From contig JAJEKV010000097.1 in assembly GCA_021234155.1 (NCBI GenBank), positions 744,001-808,000 of the forward strand: a stretch of 64,000 bases of DNA, read 5' to 3'. The position numbers were made by a program, and so were the translations under genes. Under the pieces are notes generated by a model that had not been told where the DNA came from, did no database searches, and saw nothing but the letters and a program-made list of their open reading frames with translations. Below are positions 34,436 to 47,500 of the stretch, in pieces. The DNA comes from Isoetes taiwanensis. Taxonomy: Eukaryota; Streptophyta; Lycopodiopsida; Isoetales; Isoetaceae. The stretch's first letter is position 1, and each line of letters begins with the position of its first letter.

Positions 34436-36400
34436 AAACTTTTGCAAGCATTCGTGTGTTTAACAAATCTAATGTTAGTGTGTTTAACAAATCTAATGTT
34501 AGTTACTCTTGGGCAAGCAATTTGGGCTATAGGTCTGGAAGCATATATAAGTTAGTCAAAGCAAATGCCCTAGATTATGAGACTTATTAGATAACAATAT
34601 AAGGAATTAGACCACATTTTGGAGCTGATATTCCACGTTGTTTTTCTCTAGGTTATCAAATGCATTGACTCGTATTGCATAGTCTTGTCTTGAATTTATA
34701 GCCACTTTAATTAGGATTAGCTTAGAATCATTCTCGTCCACAGTCGTTTTTAAGTTGTACGGAAGTGTTGTTTTAAAAACAACACCAAAATGGCACCAAA
34801 AGTCCATATAGTCATTTTATCCGAATTTGCTAGAAGACGCAATTAACTTTTGGCAAAAATTTCCCACACTTGTTTTTTTGGCACCTTTTATTTCTTTTGT
34901 CAACATGTCCTTTTTCTTCATTATTGTTTCTAGAGAGTATTTTTGGCATGTGATTTTTTAGTGACTGTTGTTTTATGTGGTTCCACGTGTTGTTTGTCTC
35001 AAAGATAACACAGATGGGTTTAGATACAAATACAATATGCAAAATTAAATTACAACACTATAAATAAAAGATTAAATAAATAACCACATATAGGAGGAGG
35101 AAAAAAAACCCCATTGTTTGGCATAAACCATATATTAATATCTTCAAATAAATACACGTTGTTCAACAATTTTTAAACCAATTTTCGACATTCAAAAAAA
35201 AGAAAACTATACAACAAAAGAACACATCACACATCTTTTCAAGTGTTGTCTTTGCAAAATAAAAAAAACAAGGAGTTGCCCTCCATGGCCAGAGGGTGAA
35301 GTGTCTTAAATCATAGTTCAAAGTCATATTTTAACAATCAATTCAAATTGCTACTTCTAGACAATAGAATACTTGATACCATGACTTGCACATTAGAAAA
35401 GGTCACCAGACCAAAAGAAATATGTTTTTCACTGCAATACCTGATACAGTCTTGTCGACAGATGAACTCATTACTTAACCTATAGTAGATTTTAGCTAAA
35501 AATCGCATGCAATTGGATTAAAACCAAAAAGGAGAAACACGTACACTTGTGTGCACAATTTTAAAACATTTATCAAAGGAATCCTCAAACTGATCTTCTT
35601 ACCTACAAAACTATTTCTCTCAATTCTCTCCCTCAAATTAAGATGCAAAGACAAGTGCTGGCATCCTACATTTATGAATAAAATAATCAAAGACATTAGA
35701 GACAAAAGAGATCATAAAAATTTCAACTCAAGAACTATGGCTGACAATCTCTATACACTCGACATGCAAGAGACCATGTATGCCACTATCCATAGTAAGA
35801 CCTCAACAAAGATGGTCATGGGAATGATGTTTAACTAATTGCAACTGTTTGTGTCACAACTGTTTGTACCCCATTCAACTGTTTGTTGCTTGTTGATAAC
35901 TGGCATGCCTAATATTTCTGTGAAAAAATGATCTATTTCCTCAATCAAATTCTTTGGGGTTGTTGTGTAAATAATCTTGCACACAACATCTACCAAGAAA
36001 GTAGAAGGCTATGCCTGCATAAGATGTTCACACTAATTGTTATGTTTTACCATTTAAAAGACATGACGACCTTAAAGTTTACTCTGCTTGGAAAGATAAT
36101 CTAGAGTGAGAAAAATTTGGATGGCTAGTATTTGGGTCTTTATTGTCCTAAGAAATAGCCAAGCATTCAAAAATATAATAAAATAACTGTGAAAGTTTTA
36201 ACTAAGAAAATTAAAAACTTAACAATTTACAAACTTTAACCAGTCCTAGAGCTTTACATTTAAGAGATATGACCACCTTAAAGTTTACTTGATCCAGCAA
36301 GGTTGTTCTAGCAATTTAAAATACAACATGCACCAATGTATATATTCCAACTACTTATACATAGAAAGGTATTATTGGATATCCACTAACTAGTTGTACA
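34436..36400. other. No gene seen; short tandem duplication
   Basis: A perfect 24-base tandem duplication occurs at about 34454-34501 (gtgtgtttaacaaatctaat... twice). A 95-residue frame at 35551-35838 is not recognised. The rest is AT-rich with no supported feature. Confidence 0.45.
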
Positions 36401-36500
36401 TAGAATAGAATAGAATAGAATAGAATAGAATAGAATAGAATAGAATAGAATAGAATAGAATAGAATAGAATAGAATAGAATTGTTTTTATCGTAGAAAGG
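36401..36500 (-). mobile_element. (TTCTA)n tail of a minus-strand LINE fragment
   Basis: Sixteen uninterrupted TAGAA units (36401-36480) are followed by ttgtttttatcgtagaaagg. Read on the minus strand, this is ctacgataaaaac then (TTCTA)n, close to the ending ggacgataaaaac...ttctaattcta at 22.9 kb. The microsatellite is therefore best read as the tail of a LINE copy inserted in the opposite orientation. Confidence 0.5.
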
Positions 36501-37142
36501 TTATTGCACTTCATAACAACATTGGCGAAATGAATATTAGATTCTAGCCAAATCTTTTATTACATTGTTATAATAGTCAAGCAGCATATCATGATGGTAT
36601 GAAGCTGATTGAATGAAGTCACAAGTGTGTAGTGTATGACGCAAGTTTAAGCTTTTCCTGGGGCCACAATTAAGAGAGGGAGAAAATATTCCAAGTGATA
36701 TAACCAGCATTGATGATCTAGTGTTAAGCTATGGCCAAAAGGCATGGAAGCTTTTTTGTCATCCTGCCATATACAATACAAGAGAACACGACTGGACTAC
36801 AACTTGCATTCTTCTAATGCAAGATTTCCATCTAGACAAGAATCTGCAGGCGTATGAGCTCCAAAAATGAAGAGCTGCAAATTGCACTTGACTAGTGCTT
36901 TGCTATATCTGATATAAATCTGGACTTATACAACTATATGTCATATTAGTGCAAAAATAAACAGAAACCATATGGACAAGGTGTACATAATTCGGATTTT
37001 GCAGTCTTCATTTAAGGGATGATAATATTTTTAGCACCTGCATGCACAAAGGAACCAAACAACAACAACAACAACAACATAATAACAACCTGAACATAAT
37101 AACAAGATTACGTAGCGAAGGACCAAATAATAATGGTAAAGC

Positions 37143-37585
37143 TTAATCACCCAAAAAGACTGCAGAAGGACTTCCAAGTCTTCATTTGAACTCTGGATGA
37201 AATTGAACACCAACGTAATATAGATATTCTGGTAGTTCCACAATCTGTGAAATGCACATAATATCAGAATGGGGCTGGCAATTATTTATACAATTAGAAA
37301 TTCAATCTGAGGTATCACCTCCATTCTCTCTCCAGATTTATCCCAACCAACAAATCGAAGCCCTGCATTCTCCAGTTGGCGTACCATTTTTGGATTCACC
37401 TTCCACAAATTCATTTTAAGTGTCAGGAGCCAGAACAAACTATGTGAAATAACTGAGTTTTCCAAGAACCACAAGTAACCACTTTCAACAAATCACTCGA
37501 TTTTCGAAACTAACCAAACACTGAAATAAAGGACAATCGAAGATACCTCATAACGATGTCTATGTCTTTCATCAACAAATGATTC
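37143..37585 (-). pseudogene. CTP synthase, last three exons of a broken gene
   Basis: Three minus-strand exons splice in phase. Exon 37585-37547 gives ESFVDERHRHRYE. Exon 37399-37319 gives VNPKMVRQLENAGLRFVGWD then KSGERME. Exon 37244-37182 gives IVELPEYLYYVGVQFHPEFK. This matches the C-terminal glutamine amidotransferase end of CTP synthase (YVDERHRHRYEVNP ... RMEI.EL...VGVQFHPEFKSRPGKPS), whose His and Glu in FHPE are catalytic. All introns have GT and AG ends. After FK the codon is TGA where the family has Ser (TCA), and RLGSPSAVFLGD then continues in the same frame to a TAA at 37143-37145. The amidotransferase exons before ESFV and the synthetase domain are missing, so it is a 3' gene fragment. 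Confidence 0.78.
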
Positions 37586-37589
37586 CTGC

Positions 37590-38488
37590 TAAAAAAAAAT
37601 AGTGCATACCATTCCAGCAATCATATGCATCAATAAAATGCATCTTCCAAGACTCTGTTACCACCTTCTTAATCACAGCTGCATTTTCATATGCTAGTTT
37701 TGGGTCAAGATGACCATTTATTGAAAAATGGTCCACAGAATTTTATCTGCTCACCTTAGCTCTGCATTAATAGCAAGTAAGAAATATAGATCTATATACT
37801 TAAAGAAACTAACAGAATGGAATCAGATAAAACAATGGATTTAAGCTTACCTTTTCTGAGAAGAAATTTGCAAGCAACCCTCAATAAACCTCCGTTAGTG
37901 TTAAGAATGTTTAAATACGCATCCAAACATCTTCCAACTGGTTTCAGTATCTTACTAGCTTTGGTATTGTCTGCATATAAATCCTTACAGGAAGGTCACC
38001 TGGCAGAGTTATGCAGGAACTGGCCAAATGCCTCTTTTACCTGAAGGCAACCACCAAAAATCAGATATGCTTATTTATGGTTGCTTACAACTAGAGGAGC
38101 AAAAACGTTTTAGCTTCAACGAAATTTGTGATCAACTATAGAAGCTCAAGAAAGTGCTTTTCATCAGAGAAATTGAGACAATTTCCAAAATATGTACAAC
38201 ACCTCACGCCTCTACTCCTACTGGAAAAAGAGCAATATATTGTTGTTAGGTTGTTAGAGCCATTGCCGATCTCCACAGGGCGACCTTGAGCACAGCAAAA
38301 GAAAGAAACCGGCTTCAAGAAATGAGACGTCCAGTTTTTTACCAGGTGACCGCCACGGAGAATGTAATTTTGTGCAGAAACATGCAAGGAAGAAATATGT
38401 AGCAAAAAGTAAGACAGAAGCGAGGAAAGGAGTGGGAGTGTAATGATGTGTTTGACAAAGGAAAGATATGGTTGGCAATACACTGAGC
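37590..38488 (-). other. Possible further exon remnants; no gene supported
   Basis: Minus-strand segments such as DPKLAYENAAVIKKVV (near 37700) and DNTKASKILKPVGRCLDAYL (near 37950) look protein-like but I do not recognise them. They do not match the CTP synthase exons missing from the fragment at 37.1-37.6 kb. They could be exons of another broken gene. Confidence 0.25.
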
Positions 38489-39335
38489 TAAAATGTAAAC
38501 GCGCTTCAGATTTATGCCTTGCCTGCACATAATAATTTGAGAAAGAATATATGCCCTGCCTTCGTATGCCCTTAACCTATCTTCTTTTCACTTTCATGTC
38601 TTCTTTATCATAATGGCATTATAATAAGCTCCACAAGCAACTAAGCTACAACAAGGACCAAGCTACAGTAGCCCAGAACTGTGGCAGAGGGTGCAATTAG
38701 AGCCTGAGCTCTAGCTACTTTATACAACTCTTGTAATGCACCCATGGTTTTTGCAGATAGAAGCCGTCTGTGGAAGTCGGAAGTCAGAACATCTTTCTAG
38801 AACGAATTTTGGCTGGAACAAAGTTCTGCTAAAGTTCACAGATACAGCAAGGACGGAAAATATGGAGGCTTGAAATAGAGACAATTAGTGGCAGAAAGAA
38901 TGTGGATAATGCACTATCCTCTAAGGCTGAGAAGACTTACCTATTAGAATGGGCTGCACAAAGAATCTTCTGCTTCAAAAGACCTTCATGATTATTCTGA
39001 AGAAGAGGTCGTAAGGATCGTGGAATCATCACTTCTCTGGACACAACCACTTCCCCATAAAATGTAAACGCATTTCAGATTTATGCCTTGCCTGCACATA
39101 ATAATTTGAGAAAGAATATATGCCCTGCCTTCGTATGCCCTTAAGCTATCTTCTTTTCACTTTCAAGTCTTCTTTATCATAATGGCATTATAATAAGCTC
39201 CACAAGCAACTAAGCTACAACAAGGACCAAGCTCCATGAGCAACTAAGCTACAGTGGCCCAGAACTGTGGCGGAGAGCGCAATTAGAGCCTGAGCTCTGG
39301 CTACTTTATACAACTCTTGTAATCCACACACATTT
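38489..39335 (+). repeat. Direct duplication of a ~250-bp block
   Basis: 38489-38740 and 39056-39335 are near-identical, both with aaatgtaaacgc, ttatgccttgcctgcacata, ataatggcattataataag, and gcctgagctct(a/g)gctac. The second copy has a 21-base internal duplication (gagcaactaagctaca). The copies are 567 bases apart. The sequence between them shows no gene. No TIR or coding capacity was found. Confidence 0.75.
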
Positions 39336-39392
39336 CAAAACAGAAAAAAAACCCCTTCCCGCCCACGCACCCCTTTTATACGGGATACGTAT

Positions 39393-39734
39393 GTGAACCC
39401 CCTTGGGATGGAGTGGACTACCCTAGCCATTGTTCTACGCCAGCCAATGCCATTGTTATATAGAGACCCTGACCGTCAATTAACCCCCCTTGAGCCTGAG
39501 ACCAGGGAAGAAACCTTGATGCATTTTATATGTTATGCTAGTATTATATTGTTGTTTGTATTGATGATGCATGGGCCACTCTTCATGGTGGCATATTATT
39601 TTATGTGTATTATTGCTAGTGCTAACATGTACGTACGCTTCCGCAGTATAGGATGTCCCAGAGAAGGCATGGGGCGAATGACACTTCCGTGTCCTTCACT
39701 CAGACACACGACCATCCGAAGTGGCCCGAGTTAG
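39393..39734 (+). CDS. Repeat-borne ORF with two hydrophobic segments
   Basis: 113 residues. Residues 1-38 are Pro/Arg-rich (LLYRDPDRQLTPLEPETREE). Two hydrophobic stretches follow (FICYASIILLFVLMM and FMVAYYFMCIIASA), likely membrane-spanning. The surrounding DNA is a diverged copy of 12176-12480, so this ORF is probably part of a mobile element. I do not recognise the protein. A downstream frame (39696-39947 region) is its shadow. Confidence 0.35.
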   Translation: MNPLGMEWTTLAIVLRQPMPLLYRDPDRQLTPLEPETREETLMHFICYASIILLFVLMMHGPLFMVAYYFMCIIASANMYVRFRSIGCPREGMGRMTLPCPSLRHTTIRSGPS

Positions 39735-40199
39735 ACAGAGGGCCCAGAGTTGCTGGGAATGAGGATTTCCCGTATTTATATGATGGGACATTTTACAGAT
39801 TCGGAGAGCGTCATAATTAAGTGCATCATGAAGTTGTATCAGAAGATGGCACAGATGATCGAGTTCTACAGCTCCCACCTGATAAGCAGGTACAATTCCA
39901 TTATGTATATGTGCTCCTGAAGGAAAAGGATTGGACAGCAAACACAATGAAAAGAGAGACTATGGAAGAGATAATTGTGGTGATATTTTAGAGTATATGT
40001 AGTAAAATAGGAAGGCCTACATTATAGGTTGAAAACCTCGTTTTCTCCTATACAATATTCCAAATAAAGTGAGTTAAAAATATTTTGTTTTGTAAGGCTA
40101 AACCAATCATGCCTATTACCTCTTTTTCTTTACCTCTTTTAGATTTCTACCATGTTATTTTCACATCACTCCTTTGTAATCTCCCCACACGAAGTTCCT

Positions 40200-41188
40200 G
40201 ATTGTTCCTTCAATATCCTTTTCTTTCTCTATGCCTTATGCTATTCTTTTACAAGAGACAGGTTTTTGGCCTCTTCAAAATTCTGCCATGAAGCGCCATC
40301 TCCACTATATCTGCAAGGTGCACCACATGGATGATGTTAGGTATCCTGTTCTTGCACTTGCCATGGCTGAATCTCCTCAGCGTCTGAAACGATGTTGGAA
40401 AGAGCATTGCACTACATGGTTTGCCCGTTGGGTTGTGCAACCAGAGCACTGCCTGATGCTTGCCAGTTCTGATCCTGAGCTTTTGCAACAATATCTCAAT
40501 GGTTGTTTTTCTCAAAAGATATGGGATGCAGTTACTTTGGCCCAAGTGAAAACTGGTCATTACCATGCACACATAAATCCCACCTTGGCACCAGGGCCCC
40601 AAGCTTATTTGCTTGCTTCATTGTCGGGAACAAGCTTGTAGCTATTGCATCACCGCCGACGGGGTCTCACGGGCTACGGATTGAGGCGGGTAGATGGGAG
40701 CGGCCGCGAAATTGCCGCTGAAGCGAGACTATGTGCATGTTGCCGATTCTGATGTGTTATTGAAGATGATAGCTATACTCTTCTGAGTTGCCCTGCTTTT
40801 GAGATAGTCTGGAATCATTTTTTGACATTAGCATTCCATTCCACGCTTCCACAACTTCTCAGAGCACCATCTGTGCATGACTTGGCATTATACATACTTG
40901 AGGTTCTAGATAAACGTCAGCAATTACTGAGCCCTCAGTAGTTATTATCTCCGCTTGTCTAGTATCATCATTACTGCAAAGGTTTTTCCCTTGAAAACCT
41001 TTCGAGGCAGGGGTTTTTTAATCATAGTAGTAATGATTGTACTAGCCCATTGTATGGGTCCCATGACCTATTGGTCTCCGTGGACGTTAAATAAACTATT
41101 CTATTCTATTCTATTCTATTCTATTCTATTCTATTCTATTCTATTCTATTCTATTCTATTCTATTCTATTCTATTCTATTCTATTCTC
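40200..41188 (+). mobile_element. LINE 3' end with (TATTC)n tail, copy B
   Basis: Frame 40231-40641 has PYAILLQETGFWPLQNSAMK and TTWFARWVVQPEHC, homologous to the LINE C-terminal region at 42.3-42.8 kb. A frameshift then leads to GSHGLRIEAGRWER and the zinc-binding end, as at 5.5 kb. About 160 bases of 3' UTR match copy A. The element then ends in about 18 uninterrupted TATTC units (41096-41188), so the pentanucleotide is the element's tail. Coding is broken by at least two frameshifts. Confidence 0.82.
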
Positions 41189-42325
41189 TGGAAGTAGTCC
41201 ATGCTTCTTTTGCCCCTCTAACTAATGCTTATTTATGTAAATATTGTTACGGATTGTTCATGTGATACGAGTGACCAAACCCTCGATTTTGGAGAGATTT
41301 TGCCATGTAACACATATGGCCAACCTCCTCCCTTTTTTAGAGGTTTTTGTTTCTCATGTTTATGTTTAAGTGTTGGTGATGTGGTGATGTGCAGGTATCG
41401 TCATGGCGTACAGCTTCGACTTCTTCTTTGTGGGATTTTTATGTGCCCCTCATTTTTTTTGAAGCATGAAAGTTAAAGAAATTATGAAAAATACATGCTC
41501 CATCTAATGTTGCAAGTACAAATAGATGCCAATGGAGCTAAATCCTCAATGAATGTACTTACGTACATCATGACAAAGTCTAATGATAGGAACCAATTTT
41601 GAGATAATGGACCCAAATACGATCTTGTTTGTCTAGCTCAAGGGTGGATATAAATTCAATAAATTTAGGGTGGGCAACGAAAATAGTCATAAGCAGAAGT
41701 ATAGATGTCATGAAAGATGTGGAGCCTGTGATGTTTTCAAATTGACCACAAAGCTCCATTAGACCCACGATGAAATGCTCTTTGCCTAGCTAGAGGGCTA
41801 TGCATTTGAATAGGATGCCAAAAAAATACGTTGGTTGTTCAAGGCATTGCTGAATAGGCCATGTAACCAGGCCTACACTAGTTCGATGTTTGTACAAGTG
41901 AAGAGACAATGTTCAAGAGTTACAATGACTGAAAAGAAAAGTGGATATAAAGCAGAAATTGCACAAATCATGGAAATGATGGAGTATTCAGCATATTAAC
42001 GTACAAGCGCCGGTGGATAATCTGCCACTAAAGCATAAAGACCTTCGATTGGAGCAAGCCATGTATAAAACCCATTCCCTTATGGAATGTAGCCTCCATC
42101 TATCTATTGCTAAGAGAAGAACATGTTCTTATTGCAACTCATAGGGAGTCTTTCTATAACCCTAGACCCCACCATAAGAGGCTTTTTACTCAATCCATAT
42201 TATGAGGTAAGCTCTCTGGCAGTTCCTTCACAGTCACACATTTCATCTAGGTACATAAGGGAATTCTTGTAACCACCAAAAAGGTTTTTTTTTAGGGGGT
42301 CAATATAATATGACTGGATATTACT
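41189..42325. other. No gene seen
   Basis: Short frames only. 42160-42300 contains an unexplained T-run (tttttttttaggggg) before the next LINE fragment. Confidence 0.5.
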
Positions 42326-43069
42326 TTGTTTTTCATGTTATGGATAGCTCGCAAGCGTGCAACTACACACTTTCAACTAGTGCACCTAAAAATTGTTGGG
42401 ATGCATGAAAAACCATATGCCATCATGTTTGCTGAGTGGGGGATGTTACCTCTTGAGGTTGAGGCACTACATCAATCAATAAACTTTACAAATCGGGTGC
42501 TCGATCAAGCACCACATAGGCTCTCCGGACAAGCATTTGAACTATTCAGTAATGGTTGGCACAAGAACTTTAAGGATTGGGTGGCTCGGTGGGGCATAAC
42601 TGAGTCTAATTGGCCACATAACGAAATCAGCATAAGGGATCTGCTACTCACTTTGGTTGTAGAAAGGCTCTGGAGCAACAAAGGCTCTAGAATGGAATAC
42701 TATGCGATTGAGGTCAATCCTATGTTGATATACTTAGAACAGGCTTACTTGTAAGCACAGATACCTCGCTCCATGAAGCATGTCTTTGCTAGGGCACGAA
42801 CCTCTTTGCATCATTTGAGCATCAAAACTGGGCGTTGGTATGGTATCCCTTGGGGGTCCAGGATCTGCACGCTCTGTGGCTTAGTCATGATCGAAAATGA
42901 GGACCATACTTTCACTAAATGCCCAACATATGCCGATATCAGAAGCAAGTTTAATATCACAGCCACTAGTTTCCATTCTCTTCTTGATGTAGAACCATTT
43001 AAATCGGGACAATTTCTCAAAGCGATGGAATCCCACCACAATTTGTTATTTAAAATTGAAACAGTGTAA
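42326..43069 (+). mobile_element. LINE C-terminal region, diverged copy C
   Basis: Two frames in series (42326-42754 and 42773-43069, separated by one stop) give KPYAIMFAEWGMLPLEVEAL and FKDWVARWGI, then LHHLSIKTGRWYGI, then ICTLCGLVMIENEDHTFTKC. The last is the CxxC...ENEDHxFxxC end of this LINE family. It is parallel to copy B but clearly more diverged. No (TTCTA)n tail is recognisable. The 3' flank to 44290 holds no gene. Confidence 0.7.
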
Positions 43070-43079
43070 ACTCTACTGC

Positions 43080-44290
43080 TCTATGGTCTTCAAGGCCCTT
43101 ATGAGCACGATTAATTTTGTCATATTATGTGATTCCATCACTAGAATATACATTTTGATGTATTTACATGCACATCTATGTTGGCGCTATAAACTGCACT
43201 ATGGAAACTTGAAAGAATAGAATGAAGAATGATTTTACCAATAGCTATAAGGCATATAGTTCTTGTTGCATCATGAACTTGTCTACTTGAACTCTAAATA
43301 GTTGTTGCTAAAATTTTTAGGACATATGAGCCATCCATAAGGTTCTATGCTTCAAGGACTTCAATATTGTGAATAAAAACATGTACAAACTCATAAAGCC
43401 ACTTAGCAAATTATTAGTATTATATAGTAGTTCATGTGAATAAACAGGAAAACTAGGAGATGAATCTATTCAACAAGGATGGGAAAAGCTCCCGTCGTGG
43501 CTATACATTTATATGGAATGAACAATCACAAAATGAATCGTTGTATCTGATGGCGTTTCACCCAGATCAGCATCCCTGCTGGATGTCAGATCACTCTCTT
43601 GAACAGTTCAAGGGAGCAAAAGATATCTGTCGAGATATGGAACCCAGACCGATCTGATAATGGCTTTCACTAGATACCATACTTGCAATTCAAGAACACG
43701 GCTGAGTAAAGTGGATGAATAGAGGCAACCAAGGTTAAGTTTGAGCGCTAATGCATTAAGAGAAGCCACAAGAAAGGGTGTGGTAGATAATTGAGTGCTA
43801 TGAGCAAAGAAAAAATACTATCTTACTCCTTTTCAAGCTTGCAAAAGCCCTCGAAGAAGAGGAGAGCCCTTGGATATGGGCTTAAATGAAAAAGAAGAAG
43901 CCCACAACAGCGGCATATGCATCAAATGGAAGGCAATCAAAAGTAGTGACTATCGCAATAACATCAGAACTAGGATCAATGATTTGTTGATGCAAGATGG
44001 GTAGCAAATATTACAACACTAAAGGGAATGATCATGAGCTCTATAATCTAGCAACAAACTTCTCTCTAAGAAGCAAGAATTAATTAATTAGAGAATTTCG
44101 GAATTCTCGTTTAGTATGAAATAGGTTCTTGGTTCTCTATAAAAGTCCGTAAGTCGTCGCAACTGAGTAAAAGTTGCCGTTTATTTTGATGATTTTCTGC
44201 CACAACCAGCGATGTATCCGAATTCGACATTTATAAGGCCATCCCAAGCTCCTTTCAGAGTAAGAGCTGTCCATTAGAAAGAGTAAAAAT
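43080..44290. other. No gene seen
   Basis: Short frames only (for example 43460-43657). Nothing recognisable on either strand. Confidence 0.45.
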
Positions 44291-44594
44291 ACTCAGCAGG
44301 ATCGCGACGGCGAAGATTTGAAGCTGCTTAGCTAATCCATAGATAAAAGATCACAAGTCCGTACAGGTCTAACTATGGATGACAGACAAGAAAGTGATAG
44401 CAAAGATCGCGGCGGCGAACATTTTGAGCTGTTTAGCTACCTCTTTTGATCCGAATTCTTAAGCTAGAGGAAAGTTTAGACAAGAAACAAAACTCAAAAT
44501 AATAAAGAACACAAAATTGTGCAATTATTCAAACCCTTATAGATTATATTCCATAGAAATAACAGCGTACAATTGTTTGCCAGAGTGGCAGAAT

Positions 44595-47500
44595 TTACTC
44601 CATCTGGGTTTCTGATACTGATTCAGGTACAACACCTAACTCTGCAGATATCCTAGCAACATGTTCCTGACCCCTTCTTATAACCTCGGATGTGTCCATC
44701 TCTGTATAGCCTATTACATCTGGGATGTCTACAGACATGGCCTGTGCAAGGACTTGGAGATGTGGATCGGGTTCTTCCGTCTCAGTATCCATTGTGCTGC
44801 CTTCCACCGATGTGGGATTTTGGATACCATAGTCGATTTCTGGTGTGTGGAAGAGCTTCTTTTTCTTGGTTACAACCTGATGCTCTTGTGTACCACTTGG
44901 CTCACCCTCTCGATGCGCAGGTTCCACGTTGATTCCTATGTATTCGAAATTTGATCCGGCTGTCAGGAAAGGCATGTACGCATCAAATTTTTTGTTTAAA
45001 GCCCCCAATTTTTGAAACATAGGCTCTAGCGCATTAATACCTTTCTCTGTAGACTCTAAAAGTCTTTTCGTCTGCTACATCCTTTGCTCGTAGCTCTGTG
45101 CATTTATTTGATCCAAGATTTTATCAAGGTTAGATATATCTGTTTTCTGGGTAATATTTATATTGATCTTGTCAGGATCATTTGCAGTGTCTGCTTTCTC
45201 CTCTTCATCTGACTCCCCAGTGCCCTGGCAAACCATTCTTTCAAGCTTATCCAAGAAAGCCCTAAGAAATGGCATACTTTACCTTGGCTCTCGAATGCAA
45301 TACTTTTCTTTCCTTGCATTAAGGCGACACGGGAAGCAGTACCAGCTGAGAAGAAATCAAGGACACAACCATCCTTGGGCACCAGCTGATCAACAATGTA
45401 GTAAGCATATGATGTCTTCAACTGGCACTTTAGCACATGATCACCTTCCATTCCGACAAACTTGTATCTTGGTTTACCCGTGAAGTAAGTCTGCCATTTT
45501 TTTCTTATTTTCTCATCAGCTTCTTCATTTCCAGTGATAGGCATTGGTGGCAAGGGGTTGTTCTTTGGTGCTGAGCTCACCGGTGTCAAACGAAGCTCCA
45601 GCTCAGGCAATATTGGCATTATCATGGAGTCGCTTCTGTTAATGCACATATGGGTGATGTAATACTGATACTCCTTTACCCTTTTCTTGTTCACCCATCC
45701 TTGCTCGTCATACGTGCCTACAGAAATATGGGAGCCGCTTTGAATCTGCTTTTGACTGTACAAGCAATCTGGCAAGTTCATAGACCGCATTAGAATAACC
45801 AGGTGATAAAGATTAGCAGTTGTCATGCTGGATATTCTTGTAAAGAGCTCCACGTACTTTTTGCAGTTCCATATTGTAGAGAACCCCCTGATGTCAATGA
45901 ACACCAGTGTTGCATTCTCAGATACTGGAGTGGACGTAGGAATCCCTTCCTTTGTCACTGCGTGAACAACATTTGTTTTCTGTTTGATTTTGATAGCCTC
46001 TTCAGGTTTCAAAATCGATCTGATCGGCTCTAAAAATGCAACGGGCAAATTACCCATGACATGATCTTTGTTGTAATTGGACTTCACGTATTCTGTATCC
46101 GAATCAGAAATATCAAGAATCTGCTGTTCAGTGAACTGAGAAAACTCAGACAACAATTCTTCAAAAGAAGAGTATTCTTTCTGAAGCAAGCTGGAAGCAT
46201 AGGACATAATCTCTCTGCACATGAAGGTCAAGCTTCTAATGTCAATGGCGCGCTGCTTGCAATCATACCTGCCGTGATAGCCCGCGCTTGCACCTTAAGA
46301 TATGTCTTTCCTTCCAAAATCTCATCAAGCAGCTGAGAAACCTCTGCATTAGACATACCTCTAAGGAATCTTAGCCAAGTTTTGTTGAAGAAGTCCTTTG
46401 TTGGCCTGTCAGGTAGATCTCCATGTTCATCACAGAGTTTTCTTGCTCACCCATTTGTTGGCCACTTCCATTAGTTTTTTGAAGACGCGCTCCTCCATAA
46501 AAATGAATTGCTTTTCATCTTTTAGCTCCTTCACCTTCAATGTTGTAGTAGCTATCTCGTGGAAGTCCTGAAAAATAAATGGTCAGCATAATCGCGACCG
46601 TGACGTTGGTGAGCTAAAAATACAAAATACCTTCCATGCCGATGTTGTAGCAGTACCAATGGGCCCTTGCGGAGGACATCCATATGCCTTGTGTTGATGC
46701 CGTAGTTGTTGCAGCTTCTCTATCAAAGGCTCTCTGTATACGGTATTTGCAATGACTTCATTGCACTGAATGCTCAATTCAATATATTCTCTATCTGACA
46801 AATTTCCATTCAGCACTCTGGTCCTTCTCCTGGCGTAGGCTTTAGCAAATTCGAGCCACTGTTCCAGTTCACCGACAACACCGCAAAGCAATTGAGCTGC
46901 ACATATACTATGGTTACCAGAAATTATCCAAAATTTTTTGCCCTTTAAATCAGCTTCTGTGCTCCAGGTGACCTTTCTCTTGAAATAATGCGGACCGATT
47001 AGATAAGAAGCCACAAAACAAATATGATGGATAATAACAATCACCTAGTAATTGGGTCAAAGGGGACAACGTCGGCCAGTGTGAGGACCTCTGTAGGATA
47101 CGTCTTGAAGCTCTTCACAAGTATTTGCACATGGTCGTTCGACTGCATTCGATGGGTGAGATTAGCAGGAGCTGGCTCACAATAAAAAATAGATACCTTC
47201 ATAAACCAGTTCACACCAAGCGGATAAAACCGCTTAAACTGTTCAAGCTTCTGTGCAGTTTGCTCAGCCAACTTACGTTCTTCCTCGGGATTGAACTTAA
47301 GCTCAGGTGGCAGTTCAGGTATAACGGGTTCGAAGAAGATAAAGCTGTGACAGAAGGAGGCGTGCGAGATGATGAAGGCTCTCCACTATCCGATGCTGTC
47401 AGCTTGCGCAGGTTGATCGTGAACTTTGATATCTTGTTGGAGACCAACGTCTCTTTCGTTGTAACAGGTGGAGCACAAATAGCCAGAGGCTGTGTCGGAT

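Noticed and set aside
39393-39947. A host membrane protein gene
   Set aside because: The surrounding sequence is a dispersed repeat shared with 12.2 kb, so it is more likely repeat-borne.
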